From: Rhizophlyctis rosea
Taxonomy: Eukaryota; Chytridiomycota; Chytridiomycetes; Rhizophlyctidales; Rhizophlyctidaceae
Assembly: GCA_027596075.1 (NCBI GenBank)
Contig: JADGJC010000213.1
Location: forward strand, 1-63,704
Direction of reading: 5' to 3'
Length of the DNA: 63,704 nucleotides
Shown: one piece after another, positions 53,860-63,704 of the stretch
How the letters are laid out: the number at the start of each line of letters is the position of its first letter
How positions within the stretch are numbered: position 1 is the first letter of the stretch
Position numbers and translations under genes: made by a program
The notes under the pieces: generated by a model
Databases searched by the model: none
What the model saw: the letters and a program-made list of their open reading frames with translations, nothing else
Told to the model about the DNA's origin: nothing

Positions 53860-56800
53860 ATTGGATCTGGAAGCGTGGGAAAGTGAGATGAGATTCTAGA
53901 CGTGATCGTGCTTCTACGTGTTTCCCGCTCATCGCGACAGACGCAGGCAAGCCCAAGGAGACTACGCTATGCCCTACACTCCTCAGTCATAACGCGCATA
54001 TCCCACCACTCCCGCCTCTCCTTCCTCACCTTGTTGTTGATTGGAAGTGTGGGTAAGTGAGGATGAGGTTGGAAGGAAACGTGCTAAACGGCTCAGAGTA
54101 GCCTCCCCATAGTCCCCATTTGGACCTGTATTCACGCCCGTTTACCCACAATTGATTCCATCCATAACCAATCCAGCAAATGGCTGACCGCCACGTCGGT
54201 TTGTATCCGACACGATTGTTCTATGATTCATTTGTGACCAATCCATCCACAGACTCCAGCCATCCATGATCTTGAATGTAATGCGTATTGAAAAGGGTGT
54301 GGCGTCCTTGTCGCATGACGTATGATTGGTTGCGAGGTGCAAAGACGGCATTCACGTCCAAACGGTCCGTGTGATGGGGTTGGTGATGAGGTCACCAGGC
54401 TCAGCTAGTCACAAGGGAGCAACCACTCAAAATACAGTGGCTGGTGGAAGGCGTGACTCGACGCGTGACATTCGATTGTTAGGACCCTGAAAATGTGTGT
54501 CCCCACTTTGCTACCTGCTTTACGGAGTATCATTTCCGGCAGCTGTTGCTAAGGTGTTGGGTGAACGCACACAGGAGTTCAGTACTATATGCGAGATCAC
54601 ATTTGGCACATTATCATGATCTCAAGTTGTTCGACGCCAACCGCCACAGCGGAAAAAAACGAGGTGGTCCATATTGGACACGTTCGTTGGTATGGAATGA
54701 GGGTCGCAGTTGTCTGATTATTAAAGAAGAAAGCTGTTACAGAACATTGTACAAATTGTCATGCGCTATCTACCAAAGTGTCAACAGCCATTCCTTCAGT
54801 CAAATTCATGGAGTCCCGCGGTTCGCGCTCAGCACGAATTTCATTATGGTGGAGTTGTGCAGCTTCACTTGCGGGGAGCAGTCAGATTTTGGTGGTCAAA
54901 CAGCACAGGTAGCACAGCATGCATCACGTCCAAATTGGTGCAAGGTTGTGCCATCGTTACTCGACCAGTCATGGCCATGAAATCTCGAGGGGGACCGCAC
55001 GTTTTACACGCGCGTCTGGCAGTTGATTCGCAGTCTTGAGTCTTATTTTTCTCGGTCACATCATTGTGGTCGCATCAGCCTGAGGCAACGAAACATCCGC
55101 GCTTATCACTGATTGAACAAATCATTGCAACCGGGGTCCTTTATAGTGAGACGAATTTGGGGTGGGTGGCCAATGCTAAAAAATCAATTTGCTTACCCAT
55201 TTAGCGGTAACCCCGCGACTCAGGAAACCCACATAGTCTCATAATTGGAATCATCGATGAATTATTGCCGGAAGATCCGTTATTGACTTCTCTATATTGA
55301 CAATCGCTCAAGGGCAAAGAAAAGCTCTCCGACATTGATGGTATGGGTACACCCAGCCTCGCTCTTGAGAAGATCGGTTCGCTCAAAGTATCCCGATTGC
55401 AATGCACGTTGCACTTTTCAGCCATCATCAAAAAATCGATACATGGTCGGCACCAGGTAAACTCATATAACAAAGATCTGCCCCAGCTTCGATGATTGCA
55501 GTTGATACCGCGTGAAGCTGAGATAGAAATCCATTGAAATATAGCAAATTTTGATTACACTAGCTCAAACTGCGGCGACGAGTTCTTGAAAGCTGACCAA
55601 TGTCTAGTACCGCATGTGGGTTACTTGGGTTCCGCACTTGACGTACCTTGTTGATGAATTCCCTTCCTCAATCCTTACACCCCTAAACCGAATGATCATC
55701 CCAAAGCCTGTCAAAAAAGAAAGGACTGACTCCTCCGGAAGACCGGAACAACCAGCTTCAGAAATGATACCTTCCTAGCTGGGGACGACTCCCCTACTTC
55801 CATCACATGGCAAGGCATATTGCAGCACTGTGGTAGTCTGCTGCCGCTGATGGTAAGCACTCGTTCGTGATGCGGAAAGGTCAGCTGATTGTTGGTTCGT
55901 CCGACATCCGCCAAGATGCAAACCGAGGTGCACGTAGCGCGCTGAACATTGGAGGGGATCGTATGCACGCAAAAAAAACAAGTGCAAAATCTATCTTGAG
56001 TGCATCACGTTCCATTCCTGTGCGGGAGCTAGTGGGTGCCTCTTTGATGGACAATTCCCTCTTGCTCCTCTTCTGGCGGAAGAAGTGACATTTTAGACAC
56101 ATCGACTACATCATCGCAATGCCTTGCCAGCTGTCCTTCAAGCTCAGCAATTAGCAATTGAGGGCCCTTTCTGGCACAGCATATGAAGACATAACTTAGG
56201 CCGCTCAGACCAGCTTTGATGTTCATGACACGAAGATGACACTTGCGCGTAGGTAGACGCAGAAGATCTATTGACAACTTGAAGGTGTGCCATGGCTCCA
56301 AAATTATCCATGATGCCACATCAGGCAAAGACCACTTCAATGCGAATGGAAAGAGAGCAATGAGTCGAAAAGTACGGATTTACCATCGACCACGAACGAT
56401 CTGCATGTGGCGATCCATCACTCCACTCTCGTTCGCACAATCGCATCCGTCTTTGGCGTCGCTGTATTTGTTCATTTGACGTGGTCGTACCTAAATCGGT
56501 CACAATTTCAAATAGCGTGACATCTGGTCAGAGAGATCAATGGCGAAATTGACGCTCAAAAACATGATGAATTGTATAGTGAATGGAGAGAAAGCCATAA
56601 CGGTATGATCATTAGGCCCCCGCATCGGTGCCACCATCTTGTATCTTGCTGCTGTAAGTGCTGTATGACTTGGATCTGATCTGTGAACATCATGATTCCG
56701 CAGGGAGGTCCTGTAGTTTGTCCTCTTTCATTACTCAGCATGATCCCAAAAGGAATACATAGTGTGCTGAGCATCAGGGCACTGTAGGAAATGAATGCAC

Positions 56801-59800
56801 CTTTAGGCGATTCGCCATCACAGCTTTACTTTCAGCATGGATCATCTGCCTCAGATTACCCCGCCGATCTATACAGGACGTTCTCGAAAAGCTTGTGTCG
56901 GATGGCCTTCATGCCAGGCCCTCCCTGACGTCAAGCTGCCATTTGATAACCTATCCTCGAATTCCTACCGTCTGCCAGGTGGGACGGAGGGTTTTCTGGG
57001 GTGATTGTACTTCTCATATTTTTTTTTGCGCATACTGACGCTTTCGTTGAGTTATATCCTTCTTACAGTCTTCTTTATGCAGTCGCCTTAACCGAAAGAC
57101 GTGGATATATACTAAAGTGGAGACATTGCTAATAGTTGACAGCAAATTGCATCATCCTGGAACGGTCGCAAGGGGCATATTTGTGCTCCAAAGTTTGCAA
57201 CCCAACTTTGAATGGAATCTTGCCACCGATATGGGACATATTGTGGTAATGTCCTGCGCATGATGGGTTCGGTAATGGAGAAGCGGTGCAGACGGCGATC
57301 AAACGAATATGGTATCCTGTAGCGGATGTCTTGATGTCGCGGTTGCGTTTGCATCGCGTGAATGTACGAGTTCTCGACTCCATCTTCCATCTGAGTGTCT
57401 GGCGGCCAATCCGATCATTCTCAATTGCATCTCAGATCGCTGCCGACTTGTGTTGACATATCGTTTCCATCGGCATTCATGGAATGATACACATGGAACC
57501 CCTGAGTCGGTGGGTGTAACAGGTATGTCGACTCTACGGAGTTTGTTTGCAGCCACCGCACACAGCTTTCAGCGAGATTGCCATCAAGATAGCCCACCTG
57601 CAGCAGATGCATAGTTCTAGCAGAGGCAATTCACACTGCTACACCGACCAAATACATGGCAGCGCATTTCATCCAGTCCAAGATGTGTAGCAAATGAGGA
57701 ATCGTGCACTGCCACTGCCAGAAGCATTCACCGACAAGCCAGGATGCCACTCAGCGAAACAAGCTGATCTTTCAATGAGACCAACAGTTGATTTGACAGA
57801 AACAGCCCCAAGATCTGCTCATACTATCAATCCTACGAGTTATTAGTAGCTGAAACGTTCCAGCCTGTGAGCGACTTGATGATCTCAGATATCTTAGTAT
57901 AGTAGACGATGAGATGTTACTCGTCTTTTGTGGAGTCTATCTGTGTCTCGATCCTTCCAGACGCCGTGAAAGCTCAAGAGCTAGATGAAAGGAAGTGAGT
58001 TATCACCTTGATAGGTTTCCCAAGCGATTGTCATGAGTCCAGCATAGCTATCGAAATTACGCTTTATCGTTGTGTGTTAGAACGGCCGATGTGGGGTCCT
58101 ACCTTGCGGTGTCCCCCAACACAGATGTAGACCATCTCCTCATCTCCTCTCTTGACGCTTCCACATCGCAAAGATGGCAGGGGAGGAAGTTCTAAACACC
58201 AACTGCTGGGGTGATATTGCGTCCGCTCCTGTTCGGAGGTTGTCAGAAACGCACGATGAAGAAAGCCTGATATAAACCGCACCTCCGAAAAGTGCGTGAG
58301 CAACTGCTGCGCAGGGCCACATTTCGTCAACAACATTCCACTTCACACCATGTGCCGTAAGCTCTTCCCCCACATAAACAGGCTTGCATGACAAGGTGTC
58401 GAGTCGCCACAAGGTGATGATGAAGCAATCAGGGCGATCTGCCAATGCTTGAAATCAGGTTATCACGTCTTCTGGTGGCATATACGGTCGTTCGCTTGTC
58501 CGGATGCGGCAAACATGTGGTTGAAGTTGTTTGGGGGACGAAATTGCTGTGAGTATAATACGAACATGAACTACTATCATCTATTACATGCGAACGTAGC
58601 GAGCACTGAGAATGGCGATGCTTTTTGCAGGCCTTATGCGGATAATGCAGGGGTTGCGGTCAATTGCGTCATCGATCATCTTGCGTTCCAAACATCAGGA
58701 ACGCAAGGCCAAGGATGACTGAACAACAGCAGCACGTTTATCGCACGTTTACCTCAGCAAGAACACAAGGGTCCTTCACAATCAATCCAGGCCAAGGGGT
58801 TTGTGTTTCGGACCCGATTCTTGTCTTGTCATCAAAATTTCTGACAGGTCATCAACAACAGCTTTTGATTGAAGCAGGGTCCAGCACGTTTTGCTTGAAA
58901 ACCCTGTTCACCAACACGAGGTGTGAATCACCAGAAAATGAAGAACTGGTGGCGACCACGCACGAACTGTGGCGTGATACCAATAAGTGGCAAAGCTCCG
59001 GAACCTCGTTCTTTTGTGTCCATTGTGTGTTACTGGGTGCGAGATCTTCGGTTCCTGATTCAACTTTCATCTCTTGCAAAGTGTCAAGTTCCTACTTCCC
59101 TCCCACCAATACCTCCAAAGCAAAATGAGGTGATAATAATAAGGGGACCAGGGGATGGATCTACAGCGCATGTTTGCACGGGTTTGTGTGCAAGCCACGA
59201 AAGCCCGTGCCGATGGACGCGATTGTCCGACACTCGTCATCTGGGGTTTGGCCCAGCAAGAGACGCAGAAGGGCTTTGATACAGGGCTTGTTGCATAGGG
59301 GTTCAAGGGTACATCTTGTAGAGTCTTACGAGGGGTCCATGCGATAGACCTCGGGCCATATCCATTGCTTTTTCTCGATGGAAATGGCGATAGCAAGTGG
59401 GAAGATCCCGGAGCATGGCTGAGGAAGGTCGAGGAAGCCCAGTCAAATTTGTGGTTGTTGACAAAGCAGTTGGGGTTCAGATGGAGAGCCCGTGGGGTTC
59501 GTTTTCAGAATTAGAAGGGTTCACTGCATGGCCATTGTTGGATGGCTTTTTCAGATGACAGTTTTGTGCTATGTCGACCGCTTTCTTTTTGTTGCTGGTG
59601 CTGAGGGCTTGTGATGGATAGGAGATATGTTCTCGACGTGAAGATTGTTGAAAGCCTAGCAACTTCTGCTAGCAGCAAGTCCATAGCAAAGGAAGAAAGA
59701 AGGGGAAAGATCCTCGCACGTCGGAGCCGTCCGAACGGCCTGGACATACAAACGCGCTGGTGATTGGGGAATCTGGCACGGGTGGCTTGTCGCGCACGAG

Positions 59801-61329
59801 GGCCAATAGATGGCGAGCGTGGAAACGTCGTTGCCCAACAACGCGCGCAGGATTGACATGGTAGCACAACCCAACAATTTTGGTTACACGTATGTAGGAC
59901 CATACCATCGCCAACTGGCCACTCAAAACGTGCAATTGGTGGAACTGTTTGGATTCGCCCAAGTTTCAGGATGTTTACCACCTATCAGAACACTGTTGCT
60001 GAGCAACGAAGACATGCATGTCGAAATGACACCAACAGTGACGAAGACGCTATGGTTTGATACGTAAGCCTCACATCTTGCAGGATGCACGCATCTCATC
60101 TGATGCATGCGTGATGATGTGAGATTGGTAAAGACCCGTTGAGGTCACTGATCATCCTCAAAGAACTGGAGGCTCTGGGTGTCCCGTCACGTTTTGAGGA
60201 AAGTCAGCCAATGTAATTTTTCTTCAGAGTGCGTGGGGTCACAGCGCAGCTGTGTAAGCCTGGACTTCCCCAGGGTCTTGGAGGTTTTTTGTAAAAAAAG
60301 CAATACGCCCTGGTCTGGATTTGGTCGTAAAGAGATGGAAATACGAATAGCAATTCAATTCAGTGGCAGGCTACCAATTCTCAACCCGGATGTGATGGTG
60401 GTGGGAGAAGCTCCATCATCGAAGCCAAAAACTCACCATAGGAGGGTGGTTCACAATTCATCCCCCAGCTATCGCAAGTGTGCAAAATTTACCTGTGAGA
60501 TGCAAGATCTGGCCCAGTGGGCTGCGCAAACCAAGCGATTACGCATGCCAACTGGCGGGCCGGAGTTGCCAACTCCACCTTCATGCCGGCGAGATCCGCC
60601 ACATGTCGACCAAGGTCCAACCCACGGAGGTTTGTTTCATCAACAGCCTCCGCTACTGAACAAGTTGCAAGTTGCACAGTCGTCCACAAGTTGGGCGCAC
60701 TCACTCCTCCGGCAAGAAGGGCTTCTGCACGCGTTTCGGTGTTGTCTGCCTTGTCTGCCACCCAAATGTTCAAACGTTCATAGCACTCGGCACTTATGCT
60801 ATCACTTGACAACGCACAACAACATGCATGCAGCAGACACCACTCTAAACTCATATCCTGGCCCGGTGGTTCCATTCTACCCCTTGAAACACTGCCAGCT
60901 GCAGGGAAACGACAAGAAATCGTGCAACCACACTGCGCTGACAAGGACTGTGGCACTCGCAACTTTTGACAGGGATTCTCTTCCAGTCAAGAACGCGTCG
61001 TCTTGGGGCAAATCGCTTTCCTACTGGCCATCGGGTTGCGATTAGGGAATCCCATCTGGGAATCTAAATAGGGTTGCGTTTCCCGGCTCCCTCCTCTCAC
61101 TCCCTGAGATCCCCATGAATCTTTAGATCTTATGCTCGGTTGTTACTTCATAGATCGCTAGCATAGAGTTAACCACATCACGTCCTTGTACGAATCCTTG
61201 CATTCATTGCTACGGCCCGTCCCAGTCTGCAGGACTCCTTCGAACGCTCATCTATCATAGCCAACTGCCACGTGAACGCTCTTTCTGCCAGGCCACCAAA
61301 CTCACGCGGTCAATTTCCCCATCGAACGC
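53860..61329. other. Gene-free region, about 7.5 kb
   Basis: The largest gene-poor stretch of the window. The first ~250 bp is the VDAC promoter side. Open frames (for example 54495-54980 plus, 58140-58445 minus, 60179-61045 plus against 60489-60962 minus) have no family motif, no splice-consistent neighbours, and in the last case overlap on opposite strands. A TCACTGATCA motif lies at 60145-60154. It may contain decayed genes or transposon relics that cannot be identified by eye. The last ~250 bp before 61330 is the promoter side of the final gene. Confidence 0.45.
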
Positions 61330-63704
61330 GTGCATAAAGCTTCCGTGACGCGCCTGTTGCCGCCGTACCTGCAAACTTTACGCGATCCTACCGCCAAAAC
61401 AGTTAAAAGTTCAACCTCATTTTCCCAGACTTCATCCGCAACCAAAGTTCTACCAACCATGCTTGCTCAACCACTACTTCCCCTTCCGCAACCACAACAT
61501 CCTCTCTTGCAAGCTTTCCAGCCTCTGCCCGAACCCCAGCTTCCCCAACTCCAGCAACAATCGCCATCGCCCTCTCCATCCCCATCCCCCGCACCCACAA
61601 ACAAGAAGTCCAAAGTCTCAAAAGCAGCAGCACCTCGATCAGCAAGAGCCAAACCTGCCACCAATGCGAAAAGAGTTCCCAGAACTGTGTCACAACAGAA
61701 GGCCAGGCAACAAGTAAAGCCCCAAACTATCACCATCCAACCGCTATCACCACCAACAACCCCCCTCTTGGCCGGCGCTGCTTCATTGTTTACAAACAAT
61801 GCATCCGCCTTTGATGCATTGAAGACTATGTCCTTGAAGGCCAACATGGACTTGTTGCCCTCTCCCTCCGCATCCCCCATCAAGCAAGAAGGTCTGATCA
61901 ATGAGATTGAGACGAAATCAGGAGATTATTTGGATTTTGGGCTTGGGTAAGTCAGAGTGAACATCAACGAGGGCACCCTGAAGATCCCTGTAACTCATCC
62001 AATCTATCCAGATCGCCAATCACCCCAATCTCCGTTCCCGCGGGACCCACACAAACTCAACGCTACATGCTTCAAAACTTCTTCGCCACCTCCTTTGCAT
62101 CCGCTTTCACCAACCCTCTCCCCACTCCACCCGTCACCCCTAGCGTATTCACCCCCTCCACCTGTTTCTGGGACCCCGCATCTCATCCTAATACTCAGGA
62201 TGTTGGAACTCTGGACGAGTTGGAGGTGTCTCTGGGATTGTACGACTCCGCACCTGTGCCGGCTTTCAAGTCTCACAGCCAGTCTGCGGAAGCCATGTTA
62301 CCTGTCTTTGGAGAGGAGGAGGGACTTGTGGGTCCGGCCACTCCCGTACAAGCGTTGAGTGCGGCGTTTGCTGGTGCTCGAGTGCACGTAACGGGGGCTG
62401 AGGAGGAGAGCGAAGTTGCAGCAATGGAGATTGACGAATTCCTTTTCTCTGCCCCATCGTCGTCATCGGTATCCAGCTCCTCCCCCACGCTGACTGCTGC
62501 GTCCGCAAGCTCGCCTGCTTTCTCGACTTTCTCCTTCGCGTCCCCGGTTTCCCAAGCGGAAGAGGCTAGTGCACAAGCTTGTGGATGCCCGTCGCCACTT
62601 TCTTTGCCAGTCTCGGTTGGGGCTACACGGTGTGCTTCTCCGGTTGCGGCGGATGCAGAGTTGGGTGCTGGCCTGGAGTTGTTGACGGACTTAAGTGCCG
62701 AGCTGAAACTCAAGCAGGAGGTGCCCGCATTGACCGAGCGTGAAGAGGAGAACCAAACGGCAACGGCTTCAAACAGCGACACCGAGAGCGAAGTCGACAA
62801 CTCCGAATCAAGCCAGGCTCCTTTGAGTTCTGCCCAATCTGACGCCGGGTCTGATGCTTCCGCATCGTCCGACTCGTCGAGCTCGGACAAGCCATCCAAG
62901 AAGAGTGGCAAGCGCAAGCGGTCCAACTCTTCTGGCCCACCAGCAAGTCACATGTTTGTCTGGGATGCTAGCCCAAATGGTTCGGGTTCGTCCTCCTATC
63001 CGCCCTCGTACGCCCTGCCCCGTAGCCACTCATTCCCTTCCCTCCACTCCCACGCCTTCCCTCATGCACACATCCACATGCCCATGTCCGCCTTCCCGAT
63101 GACGCCGGGAGCATACCCGCATACCCACCACCCCCGCAGTTCCTCTGGGAATGCTTGGACTTTCCATCGCTGCGTTGGGGGCAGCGGAACAGGCGTCAAG
63201 GTTATTGGCGATGAAACTGGCGCCATTCATCATCACATGCACTCACACCCGCTTACCCACATCCACCTCCACAACAACATCATCTCAAACGCAACAACTA
63301 TCGCACCGCGCTTCGCACCACTCACTCCTCACCACCACGTACAACCTCACACCCACTCCTTCGTCAACCCTTCATCCATTTCCCAACCCGTTCCTCACGT
63401 CCACCCTTCCCTTGCAATGGGTATCAACCCCAACGTGATCGCCCCCGCCCCCGCCATCCTACCGCTAGTGACTCCTCCTCTAGGTGTCGGTCTCGGGGTT
63501 GGCGTCTCAGCTTCCACCGTTTCCACCGCAACAACAGTAGAAGAGGATGAAGAAGGCGTCGTCGTCCACCGTCGCAAGAAGGTCGAACCAACCCCCGACC
63601 CGGTCTCCAACCCCTCCCCCCACCCAACAACCGCCACAACCCAAACCAACCAAAACACAAACAACCCCAACCCCCACCCCCCAAACCCCCAAAAAACAAA
63701 AAAA
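61330..63704 (+). CDS. His/Ser/Pro-rich acidic protein, possibly a transcriptional regulator (3' partial)
   Basis: Two exons, 61330-61946 and 62012 onward, join in phase (GG+A) after a GTAAGT donor, and the frame stays open to the window end, giving at least 770 residues. The first exon is Gln/Pro-rich (PLLPLPQPQHPLLQAFQPLP) with basic patches (KVSKAAAPRSARAKPATNAK). The second begins SPITPISVPAGPTQTQRYML and NFFATSFASAFTNPLPTPPV, has acidic Ser/Glu stretches (NQTATASNSDTESEVDNSES), then KPSKKSGKRKRSNSSG, a likely nuclear signal. It continues into a His-rich part (HSFPSLHSHAFPHAHIHMPM) and low-complexity Pro/Asn/Thr at the edge. No DNA-binding domain is visible; one could lie beyond the window. 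The composition is typical of disordered regulators, but the function is not established. Met 61330 is the first Met; Met 61459 is an alternative start. Confidence 0.6.

Noticed and set aside
58140..58445. Minus-strand ORF of 101 residues with protein-like text
   Set aside because: No neighbouring exons, family motif or clear start context were found.
60179..61045. 288-residue plus-strand ORF, and an overlapping 157-residue minus-strand ORF
   Set aside because: The two overlap on opposite strands, neither has a recognisable motif, leader or splice context, and composition is like the surrounding non-coding DNA. A decayed gene cannot be ruled out.
63600..63704. Telomere-like C/A-rich end
   Set aside because: The C- and A-runs are irregular, with no tandem CCCTAA-type unit, and they lie in an open coding frame.
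1..63704. CRISPR arrays, bacterial operons or prophage genes
   Set aside because: None seen. The whole window has eukaryotic gene structure.

Overview
This is nuclear DNA of a fungus. Genes are dense and split by many short introns, mostly 50-150 nt, with GTAAGT/GTGAGT/GTGGGT-type donors. Fungal hallmark families are present: a Ypd1-type histidine phosphotransfer protein, a CAF16 ABC ATPase, a GMC fatty-alcohol oxidase, mucin-like wall proteins and a fungal VDAC. The first gene is a CEP135/Bld10 centriole cartwheel protein. Dikarya lack this family because they have no centrioles, so the source is most likely a zoosporic (chytrid-like) fungus. Ankyrin proteins with an F-box-like N-terminus also fit that group. 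No species can be named from the sequence.

Layout. 1-5.5 kb: CEP135-like coiled-coil gene (5' end outside the window). 7.1-7.8 kb: Ypd1-like phosphorelay protein. 8.5-11.7 kb: VPS52 of the GARP/EARP tethering complexes. 12.0-14.2 kb, minus: an ankyrin gene broken by a frameshift and a stop, running into a small three-exon ORF with a basic tail. 14.2-19.4 kb: no gene, but a degenerate ~660-bp tandem duplication that includes the 3' end of the next gene. 19.4-20.9 kb, minus: acidic protein with EVQPV-type repeats. 21.7-23.6 kb: two secreted-protein genes. 24.4-26.5 kb, minus: Thr-rich, mucin-like wall protein. 28.3-32.1 kb: RhoGEF-PH-FYVE protein with two zinc fingers. 35.1-37.4 kb: long-chain fatty alcohol oxidase. 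37.8-39.0 kb, minus: Ser/Thr-rich single-pass membrane protein. 39.8-44.1 kb, minus: importin-7/8 (Nmd5/Sxm1) karyopherin. 44.5-45.3 kb: APC10/DOC1. 45.7-46.9 kb, minus: CAF16. 47.3-48.6 kb: METTL6-like tRNA m3C methyltransferase. 48.6-52.6 kb: gene-free, with a MITE-like element and tRNA-derived repeats. 52.6-53.9 kb, minus: mitochondrial VDAC. 53.9-61.3 kb: gene-free. 61.3 kb to the end: a His- and Ser-rich acidic protein, possibly regulatory, still open at the window edge.

The genes do not form one pathway. They are mostly housekeeping genes for the centriole, vesicle tethering, nuclear import, the cell cycle, tRNA modification and the mitochondrial outer membrane, interspersed with lineage-variable secreted, wall and ankyrin genes. 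Two divergent pairs, importin/APC10 and CAF16/METTL6, share intergenic promoters of about 0.34-0.40 kb.

The features most worth a second look are these: alternating strand-composition domains of about 100-500 bp that flip synonymous codon choice inside single exons; four consecutive perfect hairpins inside a RhoGEF intron, resembling organellar double-hairpin elements; the partial gene duplication; the small tRNA-like and TIR-bearing repeats; and the multiply broken ankyrin locus. Exon boundaries were inferred by eye from splice signals, reading frame and family similarity remembered from training. No database search was run.
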